The notes: generated by a model not told the origin, from the sequence alone. DNA of 7,957 nucleotides from Bdellovibrionales bacterium (GCA_027320785.1 DAHVKR010000047.1:1-7957); one strand, 5' to 3'; counted from the stretch's first letter, positions 1 through 6,067 are shown. Program-made: numbers and translations.

Positions 1-1
1 G

Positions 2-307
2 TTTATTCCTCAAATCACTAAACCTCTCAGCAAGATGAGTTGGGAAGGTCGGATTGCAGCCATTCAGGGTGATAAAATCTATTTGAATGTAGGAAATTTG
101 AGTGGTCTGCAGGTCGGGGATATTCTTCGGGTTTTTGAAGAGGGCACAGAGATTTACGACCCTGAAATGGGAACGGCAATAGGGAAAGCTCCTGGACGAG
201 TGAAAGGGACTTTGGAAGTCGTTAGCTTTTTTGGAAATGATGGAAGTGTTGCCATTATTCATTCGGGTGGTGGATTTAAAGAAAATGATCGAGTTGAGCT
301 CTACTAA
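2..307 (+). CDS. 3' part of a protein with a FlgT-like C-terminal domain (5' end outside window)
   Basis: The frame is open from the left edge to a TAA at 305-307, so this is the C-terminal ~101 residues of a longer protein; the ATG at 35 need not be its start. The visible part reads as a small beta-rich domain: SWEGRIAAIQGDKIYLNVG, then GLQVGDILRVF, then a loop with PEMG and GKAPGRVKG, a strand around LEVVSFFGNDGSVAII, and the closing FKENDRVEL. The pattern of 'G.I..I.GDKIYLN.G...GL..GD...VF' followed by '...G.....V..GD.V' is what I know from the C-terminal domain of FlgT and related CsgG/FlgT-like envelope proteins. Membership in the envelope is inferred from the family, since the signal peptide would lie outside the window. 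The last 23 bases overlap the start of lipB, which suggests translational coupling. Confidence 0.6.
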   Translation, partial: FIPQITKPLSKMSWEGRIAAIQGDKIYLNVGNLSGLQVGDILRVFEEGTEIYDPEMGTAIGKAPGRVKGTLEVVSFFGNDGSVAIIHSGGGFKENDRVELY

Positions 308-977
308 ATCCATAAATACGATCCACTATTATAACTGGGGATTACTTCCTTATGAGTCTGCAGATAGGATTCAACAGGAGGCTTGGAAATGGGTTCAAGC
401 TGAAGAATCTATCGGTATTATTTTAGGTGGAGAAATAACTCCTGTTATTACTCAAGGTATTCGAGCTCAAGATCAGGATATCCTTTCTGCAGATGGATTT
501 GATCTGTATCATATAAAAAGAGGCGGGGAAACGACCCTGCACTCTCCTGGACAACTTGTTATCTATCCTGTCTTGAATCTAAAAAAAATGAATATAGGTG
601 TTCGATCTTTTGTACAGATGCTCTTAAGAATTTCGCAGAAAACCTTTGAACACTTTGATGTCTCAACCCAGGTTTCGGAAAACCCTGTTGGACTTTTCAC
701 AAGCCAAGGTAAAATTGGCTTTTGTGGACTTCAAATTAAACAGAGTATTTGTCAGCACGGTCTCAGTCTGAATATTCAGAACAATTTGGACTATTTTCAA
801 AATATTATTTCCTGCGGAATTCAAAGGGCTGCTTTTGATAAACTTGAAAATTATAATTCGAATATTCAAGCTTCTGACTTTTTTAAGATATGGATCGAGA
901 AGGCATTCCTTGAAGATAGCCTCCAAAAAAATCAAAGCCAGGAGAAAGACTGGCGGTCGAGGGACGTTTCTTCTTGA
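285..977 (+). CDS. lipB: Octanoyltransferase LipB (lipoyl(octanoyl) transferase)
   Basis: LipB moves octanoyl from octanoyl-ACP to the target lysine of lipoyl domains, the first step of lipoate synthesis in the cytoplasm. Counting from the ATG at 285 gives 230 residues, a usual LipB length. The family signature RGGETTLHSPGQLVIYPVL is at 79-97 (H86). GKIGFCGLQI at 142-151 carries the catalytic Lys143, QHGLSLNI is at 157-164, and SCGIQ at 176-180 carries the acyl-accepting Cys177. The usual Pro before that Cys is Ser here, and the otherwise small Ala/Ser-rich stretch after GKI reads GFC. I chose the ATG at 285 rather than the one at 231: the extra 18 residues fall inside the upstream gene and have no family counterpart, and a GGTGG-rich stretch lies about 12 bases upstream. 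No lipA is in the window. The last 95 bases overlap the convergent gene. Confidence 0.93.
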   Translation: MIELSSTKSINTIHYYNWGLLPYESADRIQQEAWKWVQAEESIGIILGGEITPVITQGIRAQDQDILSADGFDLYHIKRGGETTLHSPGQLVIYPVLNLKKMNIGVRSFVQMLLRISQKTFEHFDVSTQVSENPVGLFTSQGKIGFCGLQIKQSICQHGLSLNIQNNLDYFQNIISCGIQRAAFDKLENYNSNIQASDFFKIWIEKAFLEDSLQKNQSQEKDWRSRDVSS

Positions 978-2586
978 GAACTCGTTGAGCTTGTTTCAAA
1001 AGCTCAGGATCCTGAACTGATAATTTTAAAAACGCTTGAGTCTTTAGAGTAACTTCTTTTCTCTTTTTAAGATGCCAATAACCTACGATTTCCATCCATA
1101 GTAAACCCTGGTGAATTAAAGGCTGAGTTTCATTTGTGCAAATTTGAAGGCCACATTGTGCCGAACTCAAAGAGTCGGGCAGTTGCTTATTTTTTAGCTG
1201 CATGGAAGACAAGGCTAAAAAGGAGTCTGGAGAATTAGCCAGTGGAGCGAGCTTCTTTACGACCTCAGAGTAGTTTCTCATGGACTCATCTGCATAAAGA
1301 TCAGCCCACTGGAGCTGCCTCTTTCGCTCTTCAGATGTTAGTTTTGTAAATTGATGAATTTCCAACTCACTTTGATCAATTGGTTTATGAGTCCAAATTT
1401 TTTGTATGGGTATTTTCAGCCAACGTCCAGAAGGTGCCGGAGCTGAATCAATTGTAACATAAAAATTAAATATCCCCTTAAGATCATCTTTTTGAAACAT
1501 TACAGATTGAATCGTTAAAGACTTCTGAACATCAGATATAGAGGAAAAGAATTTTCTACTCTTTTGCCAACTGAGGAGTTGAGCCATGTCATGGGGTTCA
1601 GGGGTGCCCCAACTTTTTAATGTTTCTTGGGCTTTTTGAAAACGAAAAGCAGAGTTCGAAGCTGTCCCGGCCTCGAGTAAGCTTGAATTCTGGCGTAAAG
1701 TGGAATCAAGAAGGTGATTTGTTTGAATAAAGGGCGAGGATTCTTTGTAACGAACCTTCAACTGTGTATTCGATACATCGACGACCATCGCATGCCCTTT
1801 GTGGGTATCGGTCACAACAAAACTCCAGAGAGGTCCTGGTCGATTTTCACGAATGATTTGAAGGGCTTCTTTTAAGTTACGAGCGTATCTTAAAACCTGT
1901 TCTCCAACAAAGGGCATCGGAACACCGCGGATACTCAATAAACGAGTGTAGTTTTGATGAACGCAAAAAGTAAGACCGGCTTCATTAAATCCTGTGATTC
2001 CAGAAAACTGAAGTCCATGAGTCCCAACAGAAGCGTGTTGAAGTTCGGAAGATGAAGAGTCAGGTTGGTGAATGATTAAAAGAGGATTTCGATCATAGGC
2101 GGGTGAACCTGGAAAGTCTAAATTACGACCATAGAGGAAGCGACCTTGTGAATCTGTGTAAACAGCAGATGTGCAGCCGACGGTGGGAGGTAAGTTCTTT
2201 CCCTGTTTACTGAGAAGAGCCCATGAATAGGAAGCTATATCTGGCAATAAGAGTGCGCGACGGAGTCTAAGAGGAGAAACTTTTAAAGCCTCTGCCATCA
2301 CTTTGGTTTCGAGCTTATAATCGTCTGGTGCTGCTTTTAAAACCCACTGGGTCAGACTATTTAAAAATTGATCAGTGAGGCGATACCTCAAAGATCCAGG
2401 TGTCAAACCCCGAGTTAGAAGTGCATTAAAGAGCTCTAAATTGCCTCTGGATAAAAAACCCTTTGAGATCAATTCACCGTGAGTACGGGCGCGTTGTTGA
2501 GGCTTTCCGTAGAGCCGTAAAACATGAAGCTGTTCAATTTTTTGGAGGCAATGGGTATTGTCTTGCGAAAGGGTCTTCATTTCCAT
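883..2586 (-). CDS. C45-type Ntn-hydrolase / acyl-CoA:6-APA acyltransferase-like protein with helical C-terminal extension
   Basis: Residues about 20-400 match the C45 family of self-processing Ntn hydrolases (penicillin acyltransferase-like, NAAA-like amidases). The opening LRLYGKPQQRARTHGELI (23-40) is the usual 'G.p.erG..hG' start. GCTSAVY at 137-143 would give Gly137-Cys138 as cleavage site and nucleophile, followed by GRNLDFPG (N155, D157), GFNEAGL (199-205) and QTN (N290). By family analogy the first 137 residues would be a cleaved propeptide. Residues about 415-540 are helix-rich and TPR-like, ending in a basic KKKRP stretch and a Gly/Ser-rich tail; this makes the protein (567 residues) clearly longer than typical members. 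No signal peptide is visible. Substrate cannot be told. A TAA lies two codons upstream of the ATG at 2586, so the start is there or at the Met two codons later; no clear Shine-Dalgarno exists. The LamG gene ends 9 bp upstream. Confidence 0.75.
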   Translation of the reverse strand: MEMKTLSQDNTHCLQKIEQLHVLRLYGKPQQRARTHGELISKGFLSRGNLELFNALLTRGLTPGSLRYRLTDQFLNSLTQWVLKAAPDDYKLETKVMAEALKVSPLRLRRALLLPDIASYSWALLSKQGKNLPPTVGCTSAVYTDSQGRFLYGRNLDFPGSPAYDRNPLLIIHQPDSSSSELQHASVGTHGLQFSGITGFNEAGLTFCVHQNYTRLLSIRGVPMPFVGEQVLRYARNLKEALQIIRENRPGPLWSFVVTDTHKGHAMVVDVSNTQLKVRYKESSPFIQTNHLLDSTLRQNSSLLEAGTASNSAFRFQKAQETLKSWGTPEPHDMAQLLSWQKSRKFFSSISDVQKSLTIQSVMFQKDDLKGIFNFYVTIDSAPAPSGRWLKIPIQKIWTHKPIDQSELEIHQFTKLTSEERKRQLQWADLYADESMRNYSEVVKKLAPLANSPDSFLALSSMQLKNKQLPDSLSSAQCGLQICTNETQPLIHQGLLWMEIVGYWHLKKRKEVTLKTQAFLKLSVQDPELLKQAQRVLKKKRPSTASLSPGFDFFGGYLQGMPSRSIS

Positions 2587-2595
2587 TAAGACTTA

Positions 2596-3255
2596 TTAAG
2601 GCACAGCAGTATTCATCAGTCGAGTGATTTCAGTTGCGGAAAGAGCCTTATCGAAAACTCGAATTTCATCAATTCGGCCATCGTAGGCCTCACCCCAAGC
2701 GGTTTCTGATCCAAATTCGAATGAATCTAAGCATGAAAACATCTGCCCAGATGCGACTGCCGTTTGTTCAAGAGTTCCATTTCTATAGAGTCTAATATTG
2801 GAACCATCAAATGTAACAGCTATATGCGTCCATATATTCAATGCTAACTTACTAGTTCCGTACAGAGGATGATAATTTGCATCCGTTAGCTGAATGTAGA
2901 CAGAAGGATTTCCGAGGGGGCCTGATCCACTATAGTCGAAAGATTCAATTTCAAAACAGGATCCATAAGTTGTATCTGCCCAAGAAAAAAGAGCGTTTTC
3001 ATTGGCTCCAGGATCAGATGTTGGATAAACCCACATCATAACAGTCATGCTTTTAGTTGGCGCCATTTGCATGGGCCAAATAGGAAGAGTTACACGGCTA
3101 GGTGAAGCCGAAGCAAAAACAAGGGCATTGCCATTTTTACCACTCGTCGTCCAGGTGGTATTCAAAAGAGAAGCTGTGCCAGTTCTTTTGGTTCCATTAG
3201 CCGTAGTTGTTCCACTTCCCTCTGAAAAGCCAAAACTCACCAGCATGCCATTCAA
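2596..3255 (-). CDS. LamG/concanavalin A-like domain protein, probably a 5'-truncated surface protein
   Basis: Almost the whole protein is one LamG-type jelly roll (Laminin_G_3-like): LVSFGFSEGSGTTTANGT at the first strand, KNGNALVFASASPSRVTLP, SMTVMMWVYP, NIWTHIAVTFDGSNIRLYRNGT, and DGRIDEIRVFDKALSATEI near the end. Such domains bind carbohydrate or protein in secreted or surface proteins, usually as one module among several. Here there is no signal peptide or partner domain. The frame stays open for 19 codons upstream of the TTG at 3255 to a TAG at 3313-3315 without an ATG or GTG; the first ATG is internal (3246), directly at the first domain strand, and no Shine-Dalgarno is seen at either. 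I read it as either a minimal LamG protein with a poor start or a 3' remnant of a larger gene. Two Cys (in GSCFEI and FSCLDS) could pair if exported. It lies 9 bp before the C45-type gene. Confidence 0.7.
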   Translation of the reverse strand: MNGMLVSFGFSEGSGTTTANGTKRTGTASLLNTTWTTSGKNGNALVFASASPSRVTLPIWPMQMAPTKSMTVMMWVYPTSDPGANENALFSWADTTYGSCFEIESFDYSGSGPLGNPSVYIQLTDANYHPLYGTSKLALNIWTHIAVTFDGSNIRLYRNGTLEQTAVASGQMFSCLDSFEFGSETAWGEAYDGRIDEIRVFDKALSATEITRLMNTAVP

Positions 3256-3329
3256 AAAACTTTGTTGAAAACCTAATCGGTATGAGGGAATATATAGATA
3301 AGAAAATATTGACTAAATAATGGATAAAA

Positions 3330-3387
3330 CTAGATTTTTTCACTCTCGTCTATTTTAAATGTCTCAATTTAAGATTACAAAATCTAG
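3330..3387. repeat. 9-bp inverted repeat between recombinase and LamG genes
   Basis: CTAGATTTT at 3330-3338 is repeated inverted as AAAATCTAG at 3379-3387, with 40 bases between. It occupies most of the AT-rich 138-bp gap downstream of the recombinase stop. The loop is long for an intrinsic terminator and no proper U-run follows. It could be a weak hairpin or a protein-binding pair. Nothing else in this gap looks like a gene. Confidence 0.35.
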
Positions 3388-3393
3388 AATGAA

Positions 3394-4278
3394 TTATTCA
3401 GGAGAAGGGTCTGACTGAAGAGGCTTTAAGTAGTCCCCAACTGACTGCTGAGGTCTCAAATCGAGATACTTTCCAGTTGTTGAAATGGACTCATGGCCGA
3501 GTGATTTTTGAACAACGTGAATAGGAGCTCCTGCCTCGATGGCATGGGTTGCGCTTGTGTGGCGAAGCCAATGAGGAGAAGGAGAAACATTCAGCTTGGC
3601 AGTTTTGGCAGAATTTTTAATAATTCGAAAGATCTGCGAGGTCGAAAGGGGCTTATAATCACCAAAACAATTATTTTGAGTTGTAAAAAGATAGGGAGAG
3701 GGAAGTTTAGAAATGTATTTTTGAATTTCAAGGTAGAGAGAGTCGGGAAGGTGAAGGGAGCGAACCTTGCGTCCCTTTCCTTCGACCATCATAATGGCTC
3801 CCATCTCGGACTCATGAAATGAATAGCGGTTGAGCTTGCTGATTTCATCCACTCGAATTCCTGTGTAGTAAAGAATTTTGATGATCATTTTGTTTCTCTC
3901 GGAGGCCTCTTTCAAAATCATTTGTTGAACTTGCTCCAGTGAAAGAATCTTGGAGTAGGTGCGATCGGGAACTTTAATATTTTCTAGAGCCAAAGCGGGG
4001 TTGCGTGGAATGTAACCCGTCTTGGTAGCAAAAGAAAAGAGAGAAGAAAGGGCATTTTTATAAGTGTTACGAGTGGAATCTGAAGACTCACGAGATGCTT
4101 TTAAAAATAATGCGAGATGAGTGACTTCTGTGGTTTTGAGAGTGAGTCCTGGGAAAAAATGAAAAAACTCACGAACAATACGTCGGTAATACCGTTGAGT
4201 ACGAATTCCCTTTTGAAAAAGCCATGAGCCAACAACAGCTACATCTTCTATATTTCGAGTTATAACGAGCTCATTCAT
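3394..4278 (-). CDS. Tyrosine recombinase / phage-type integrase
   Basis: This is a site-specific recombinase that cuts and rejoins DNA through a phosphotyrosine. Its 294 residues match XerC/XerD-size enzymes. Residues about 12-95 form the SAM-like core-binding N-terminus and the catalytic domain follows from about 110. All key residues are present: Arg142 in YYTGIRVDEIS, Lys168 in the beta-hairpin VEGKGRKVR, His236 and Arg239 in PHWLRHTSATHA, His262 in LGHESISTTGKY, and the nucleophile Tyr271. It lacks recognisable XerC- or XerD-specific stretches, so I do not name it Xer. The ATG at 4278 is preceded by TTGAGAT, a weak Shine-Dalgarno. A 20-bp stretch coding NSAKTAK (222-228) is identical to one in the divergent excisionase-like gene. 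It is transcribed away from that gene and likely shares the control region with it. No attachment-site pair was found. Confidence 0.9.
   Translation of the reverse strand: MNELVITRNIEDVAVVGSWLFQKGIRTQRYYRRIVREFFHFFPGLTLKTTEVTHLALFLKASRESSDSTRNTYKNALSSLFSFATKTGYIPRNPALALENIKVPDRTYSKILSLEQVQQMILKEASERNKMIIKILYYTGIRVDEISKLNRYSFHESEMGAIMMVEGKGRKVRSLHLPDSLYLEIQKYISKLPSPYLFTTQNNCFGDYKPLSTSQIFRIIKNSAKTAKLNVSPSPHWLRHTSATHAIEAGAPIHVVQKSLGHESISTTGKYLDLRPQQSVGDYLKPLQSDPSPE
3596..3615 (-). repeat. Copy 1 of 20-bp repeat shared with the excisionase-like gene
   Basis: The minus strand reads AATTCTGCCAAAACTGCCAA, identical to the plus strand at 4567-4586. Both copies are read in the same codon phase (N-S-A-K-T-A-K). 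The match continues with one mismatch for three more bases. The sub-motif TTTGGCAGAATTT (3604-3616, plus strand) recurs at 4405-4417. Confidence 0.8.
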
Positions 4279-4285
4279 ATCTCAA
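4274..4285 (-). repeat. Left copy of 12-bp inverted repeat spanning the recombinase start codon
   Basis: The minus strand reads TTGAGATATGAA, containing the ATG of the recombinase. It is an exact inverted copy of 4416-4427, which contains the ATG of the divergent gene. The match stops on both sides after these 12 bases. Confidence 0.8.
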
Positions 4286-4314
4286 CAATCCTTGGTCGAG
4301 TGGTTTTTTTATTT

Positions 4315-4343
4315 ATTAAAGATGATACGTGTCATTTGCGCAA
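4315..4343 (-). promoter_or_regulatory. Candidate promoter of the tyrosine recombinase gene
   Basis: On the minus strand TTGCGC (4338-4343) serves as a weak -35 and TTTAAT (4315-4320) as a good -10 (5 of 6 to consensus), with an exact 17-bp spacer. It would start transcription about 30 bases before the ATG at 4278. The imperfect palindrome TGACACGTATCA lies wholly in the spacer, a position where MerR-type regulators bind. This is a pattern match only. Confidence 0.4.
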
Positions 4344-4404
4344 GAATAGTTAGCTAATCATGCATAGATAACTAGACTAAGAGCTAGTAGTATTTTCTGG
4401 AAGA

Positions 4405-4417
4405 TTTGGCAGAATTT
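4405..4417 (+). repeat. Short copy of the TTTGGCAGAATTT motif next to the excisionase-like start
   Basis: TTTGGCAGAATTT is identical to 3604-3616 inside the recombinase gene; 12 of its 13 bases also recur inverted at 4567-4578. It ends two bases into the 12-bp inverted repeat, six bases before the ATG at 4423, so a protein bound here would block translation or transcription of the gene. Confidence 0.65.
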
Positions 4418-4427
4418 GAGATATGAA
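4416..4427 (+). repeat. Right copy of 12-bp inverted repeat spanning the excisionase-like start codon
   Basis: TTGAGATATGAA is the exact inverse of 4274-4285. Together the two copies bound the 130-bp divergent control region. Confidence 0.8.
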
Positions 4428-4935
4428 AAAAGTGAAACAAACAAGTCTTGAATATCCCGTGGTTCTTCGAAAGGTTTTAAATGAAATTGTGATTTCTGTT
4501 CCTGATTTAGGATATTGGAAATCCATCCGGCTTGAAGAAAAATCGGACGATCAAAAGAGTCTTTCCAATTCTGCCAAAACTGCCAAACTTGAAACTGATA
4601 TACAATTATCTGAAGATATGTTAATGGCCATTGGTGAATCTATTAAACAAACATGGGTTTATATTGATGACCATCTAAACAAAAAAAAATGGAGACCTGA
4701 GCCTTCTACTTTTCGTCAAACAGTGCAAAAATCAGAGTTTCAAGATTTTACTTTACCTGAGTTTACTCAAGCGCTCTCGGCATACATGAGTATTTCAGAA
4801 AATACGGTGAGGCGGGAAATCAAAAGAGGGACCATTCAGTGCTACCAAACGGAAGGCGGCCACAGGCGAATTCCCTATGCAGAACTGGAGCTTTATTTAA
4901 ACCGTCGACGCACCCAGAAAAGCTCTGATATTTAA
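4423..4935 (+). CDS. HicB-like N-terminus fused to an excisionase/MerR-type winged-helix DNA-binding domain
   Basis: The C-terminal part (about 110-160) is a typical excisionase-family or MerR-like helix-turn-helix: LSAYMSISENTVRREIKRG as the helix-turn-helix and YQTEGGHRRIPYAELELYL as the wing and final helix. It should bind DNA. The N-terminus (10-38) with EYPVVLRKVLNEIVISVPDLGYW resembles the first strands of HicB-like antitoxins (YPVV...VPDLPG), and residues 63-95 (helix, then WRPEPS) resemble the HicB 'AI...LE.G..IPEPS' helix and tail. This N-terminal call is my inference from pattern. The linker at 48-56 holds NSAKTAKL, shared in DNA and protein with the recombinase. No HicA toxin lies beside it. 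Placed divergently from the recombinase, it could be a recombination directionality factor, a repressor of the pair, or both. The start is supported only by GAG six bases upstream. Confidence 0.7.
   Translation: MKKVKQTSLEYPVVLRKVLNEIVISVPDLGYWKSIRLEEKSDDQKSLSNSAKTAKLETDIQLSEDMLMAIGESIKQTWVYIDDHLNKKKWRPEPSTFRQTVQKSEFQDFTLPEFTQALSAYMSISENTVRREIKRGTIQCYQTEGGHRRIPYAELELYLNRRRTQKSSDI
4567..4586 (+). repeat. Copy 2 of 20-bp repeat shared with the recombinase gene
   Basis: It is identical over 20 bases to the minus strand of 3596-3615 and contains a near-tandem pair CTGCCAAAA / CTGCCAAAC. It lies in the linker-coding part of the excisionase-like gene, where there is no obvious protein-level reason for identity to the recombinase. 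Confidence 0.8.
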
Positions 4936-5040
4936 GAAAACAGACCTAAAACTACCCTGTAGAAATTTCAAGATCCTCTTCAAGTGATGCTTTTAACCCT
5001 CAAAGAAGACTATGAAGAACCCATTCTTTAAGGGGATCTT

Positions 5041-6060
5041 ATGTTCAAAATACAAGTTCTTTTAAGTCTCTTATTTCTTGTTTTAATAGCAAATGCACAA
5101 ACAAGCTCACAGAACACTTTTTGTCTTCAAACATTCAATGGCTACGGCCCCATCTATGCTCCGCGAGTCTCAGAAAGAACAGAAAAATTCACTCAAGAAA
5201 TGAAATCTCAGGGTTGTGCTGTTATTCAGCTTCAAGAAATTTGGAATCACTCTCAAATTCAAATTGTTAAGGATAATCTTGGTCAAAATTATCAGATCTA
5301 CAGTCCGAATGAAACGAATCGATTTGGCTTAATGAGTTTGTCAAAAGTGAAAACCCTTTCCACTGAGTTTCATATTTTTGAATTTAATTCGGATGGAGGT
5401 CTTCTAGATGGAGGGCGCGAGTTGGCGGGAGTCGAAAAGGGATTTGCTGTCCAGACCCTCAGTCTTTATTCAGGGCACCCAGTAAGTTTTATCAATCTTC
5501 ATTTACATCCTGCCTCCCAAGCCGTGCGCCTGGCTCAGATTTATGAGTTAATAAAATGGTCTTTAGCGCGAGAATCTCAAGATCCTTTAGTTTTATCGGG
5601 TGATTTTAATATGGCTCCTGGTTCTTTAGAATATCGTTTTTTAACAGAGTCTCTTCGCCTCCAAGATTCAGTTCTTCAAAAATGGGGACAATACCCTTTA
5701 CATTTTTGCACCTACTGTTCAGTTAATCCCTTGGGTTGGCTCTCGGATGATCGAATTTTTGATTACGTTTTTTACTCGAAGTCGGCTCCTCTTAAGCCAG
5801 CAAATGTTCAGGTGGATATGAAGGGCCTGAAGGATGCGCCCTATTCTGATCACTATGGGCTTCGAGTTGATTTTTCTTATTTTCCACAAGCTTCCGACGA
5901 AGGCTCTACAGCTCAGGAGCAAGCTCAGCTTGTAGAAGATCTCACCGCGGTCATGAAGGTTATAGCCCAGCAGTACACACCAGCGTCTCGTATTTACAAT
6001 GAACTCGGGTGGTGGAGACAGGAGCTTTCTCAAAACCATTCAGTCGCCCTACATCAATGA
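5041..6060 (+). CDS. Secreted endonuclease/exonuclease/phosphatase-family phosphodiesterase (sphingomyelinase- or DNase I-like)
   Basis: Residues 1-19 are a signal peptide (Lys near the start, hydrophobic 6-17, ANA before the cut), so the 339-residue protein is exported. The DNase I-like metal-dependent fold is shown by its motifs in order: TFNGYG (N33), VIQLQEIW with metal-binding Glu66, NLHLHP (N152, H154), LVLSGDFNMAPGS (D188, N190), RIFDYVFY (D241), and YSDHYGLRVDF with Asp270 and catalytic His271. All expected catalytic residues are present. The family includes neutral sphingomyelinases, inositol phosphatases and DNases; the CTYCSVNP...RIFDYVFY section favours a sphingomyelinase-like enzyme, but the substrate is not decided by sequence. 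After the fold, about 55 residues form a helical tail without a known domain. The ATG has a strong Shine-Dalgarno (AAGGGG at 5030-5035, five-base gap). The 105 bp upstream hold no terminator, only a possible 14-codon leader frame at 4987-5031. Confidence 0.85.
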   Translation: MFKIQVLLSLLFLVLIANAQTSSQNTFCLQTFNGYGPIYAPRVSERTEKFTQEMKSQGCAVIQLQEIWNHSQIQIVKDNLGQNYQIYSPNETNRFGLMSLSKVKTLSTEFHIFEFNSDGGLLDGGRELAGVEKGFAVQTLSLYSGHPVSFINLHLHPASQAVRLAQIYELIKWSLARESQDPLVLSGDFNMAPGSLEYRFLTESLRLQDSVLQKWGQYPLHFCTYCSVNPLGWLSDDRIFDYVFYSKSAPLKPANVQVDMKGLKDAPYSDHYGLRVDFSYFPQASDEGSTAQEQAQLVEDLTAVMKVIAQQYTPASRIYNELGWWRQELSQNHSVALHQ

Positions 6061-6067
6061 CACAATG

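Larger units (their letters stand above)
4279..4422. promoter_or_regulatory. Divergent control region between recombinase and excisionase-like gene
   Basis: These 144 bp separate two divergent genes and are unusually rich in small symmetrical elements: TGATACGTGTCA (4323-4334, two mismatches to a perfect palindrome), TTGCGCAA (4336-4343, perfect), TTAGCTAA (4350-4357, perfect), ATGCAT (4360-4365, perfect), TAGTTA/TAACTA arms (4347-4352 and 4369-4374), and ACTAG/CTAGT arms (4371-4375 and 4384-4388). They could be operators for the adjacent winged-helix protein or arm/core sites for the recombinase. No convincing promoter toward the right-hand gene was found; the best is TTAGCT / TAGACT at 4350 and 4373 with a 17-bp spacer, which is weak. 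Confidence 0.55.

Noticed and set aside
231..284. An earlier in-frame ATG (231) giving lipB 18 extra residues
   Set aside because: The extension lies wholly inside the upstream gene, has no LipB family counterpart, and the ATG at 285 gives a normal LipB length.
3309..3336. TTGACT ... TAGATT on the plus strand, a promoter-like pair with a 16-bp spacer
   Set aside because: No plus-strand gene follows within 1 kb; it is an AT-rich intergenic stretch where such matches are expected by chance.
3256..4935. A complete mobile island around the recombinase and excisionase-like gene
   Set aside because: No direct repeats usable as attL/attR, no tRNA and no cargo or transfer genes could be identified, so only the gene pair itself is supported.
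4423..4935. A complete HicAB toxin-antitoxin system
   Set aside because: No HicA-like small frame exists on either side, and the DNA-binding domain is of excisionase/MerR type.
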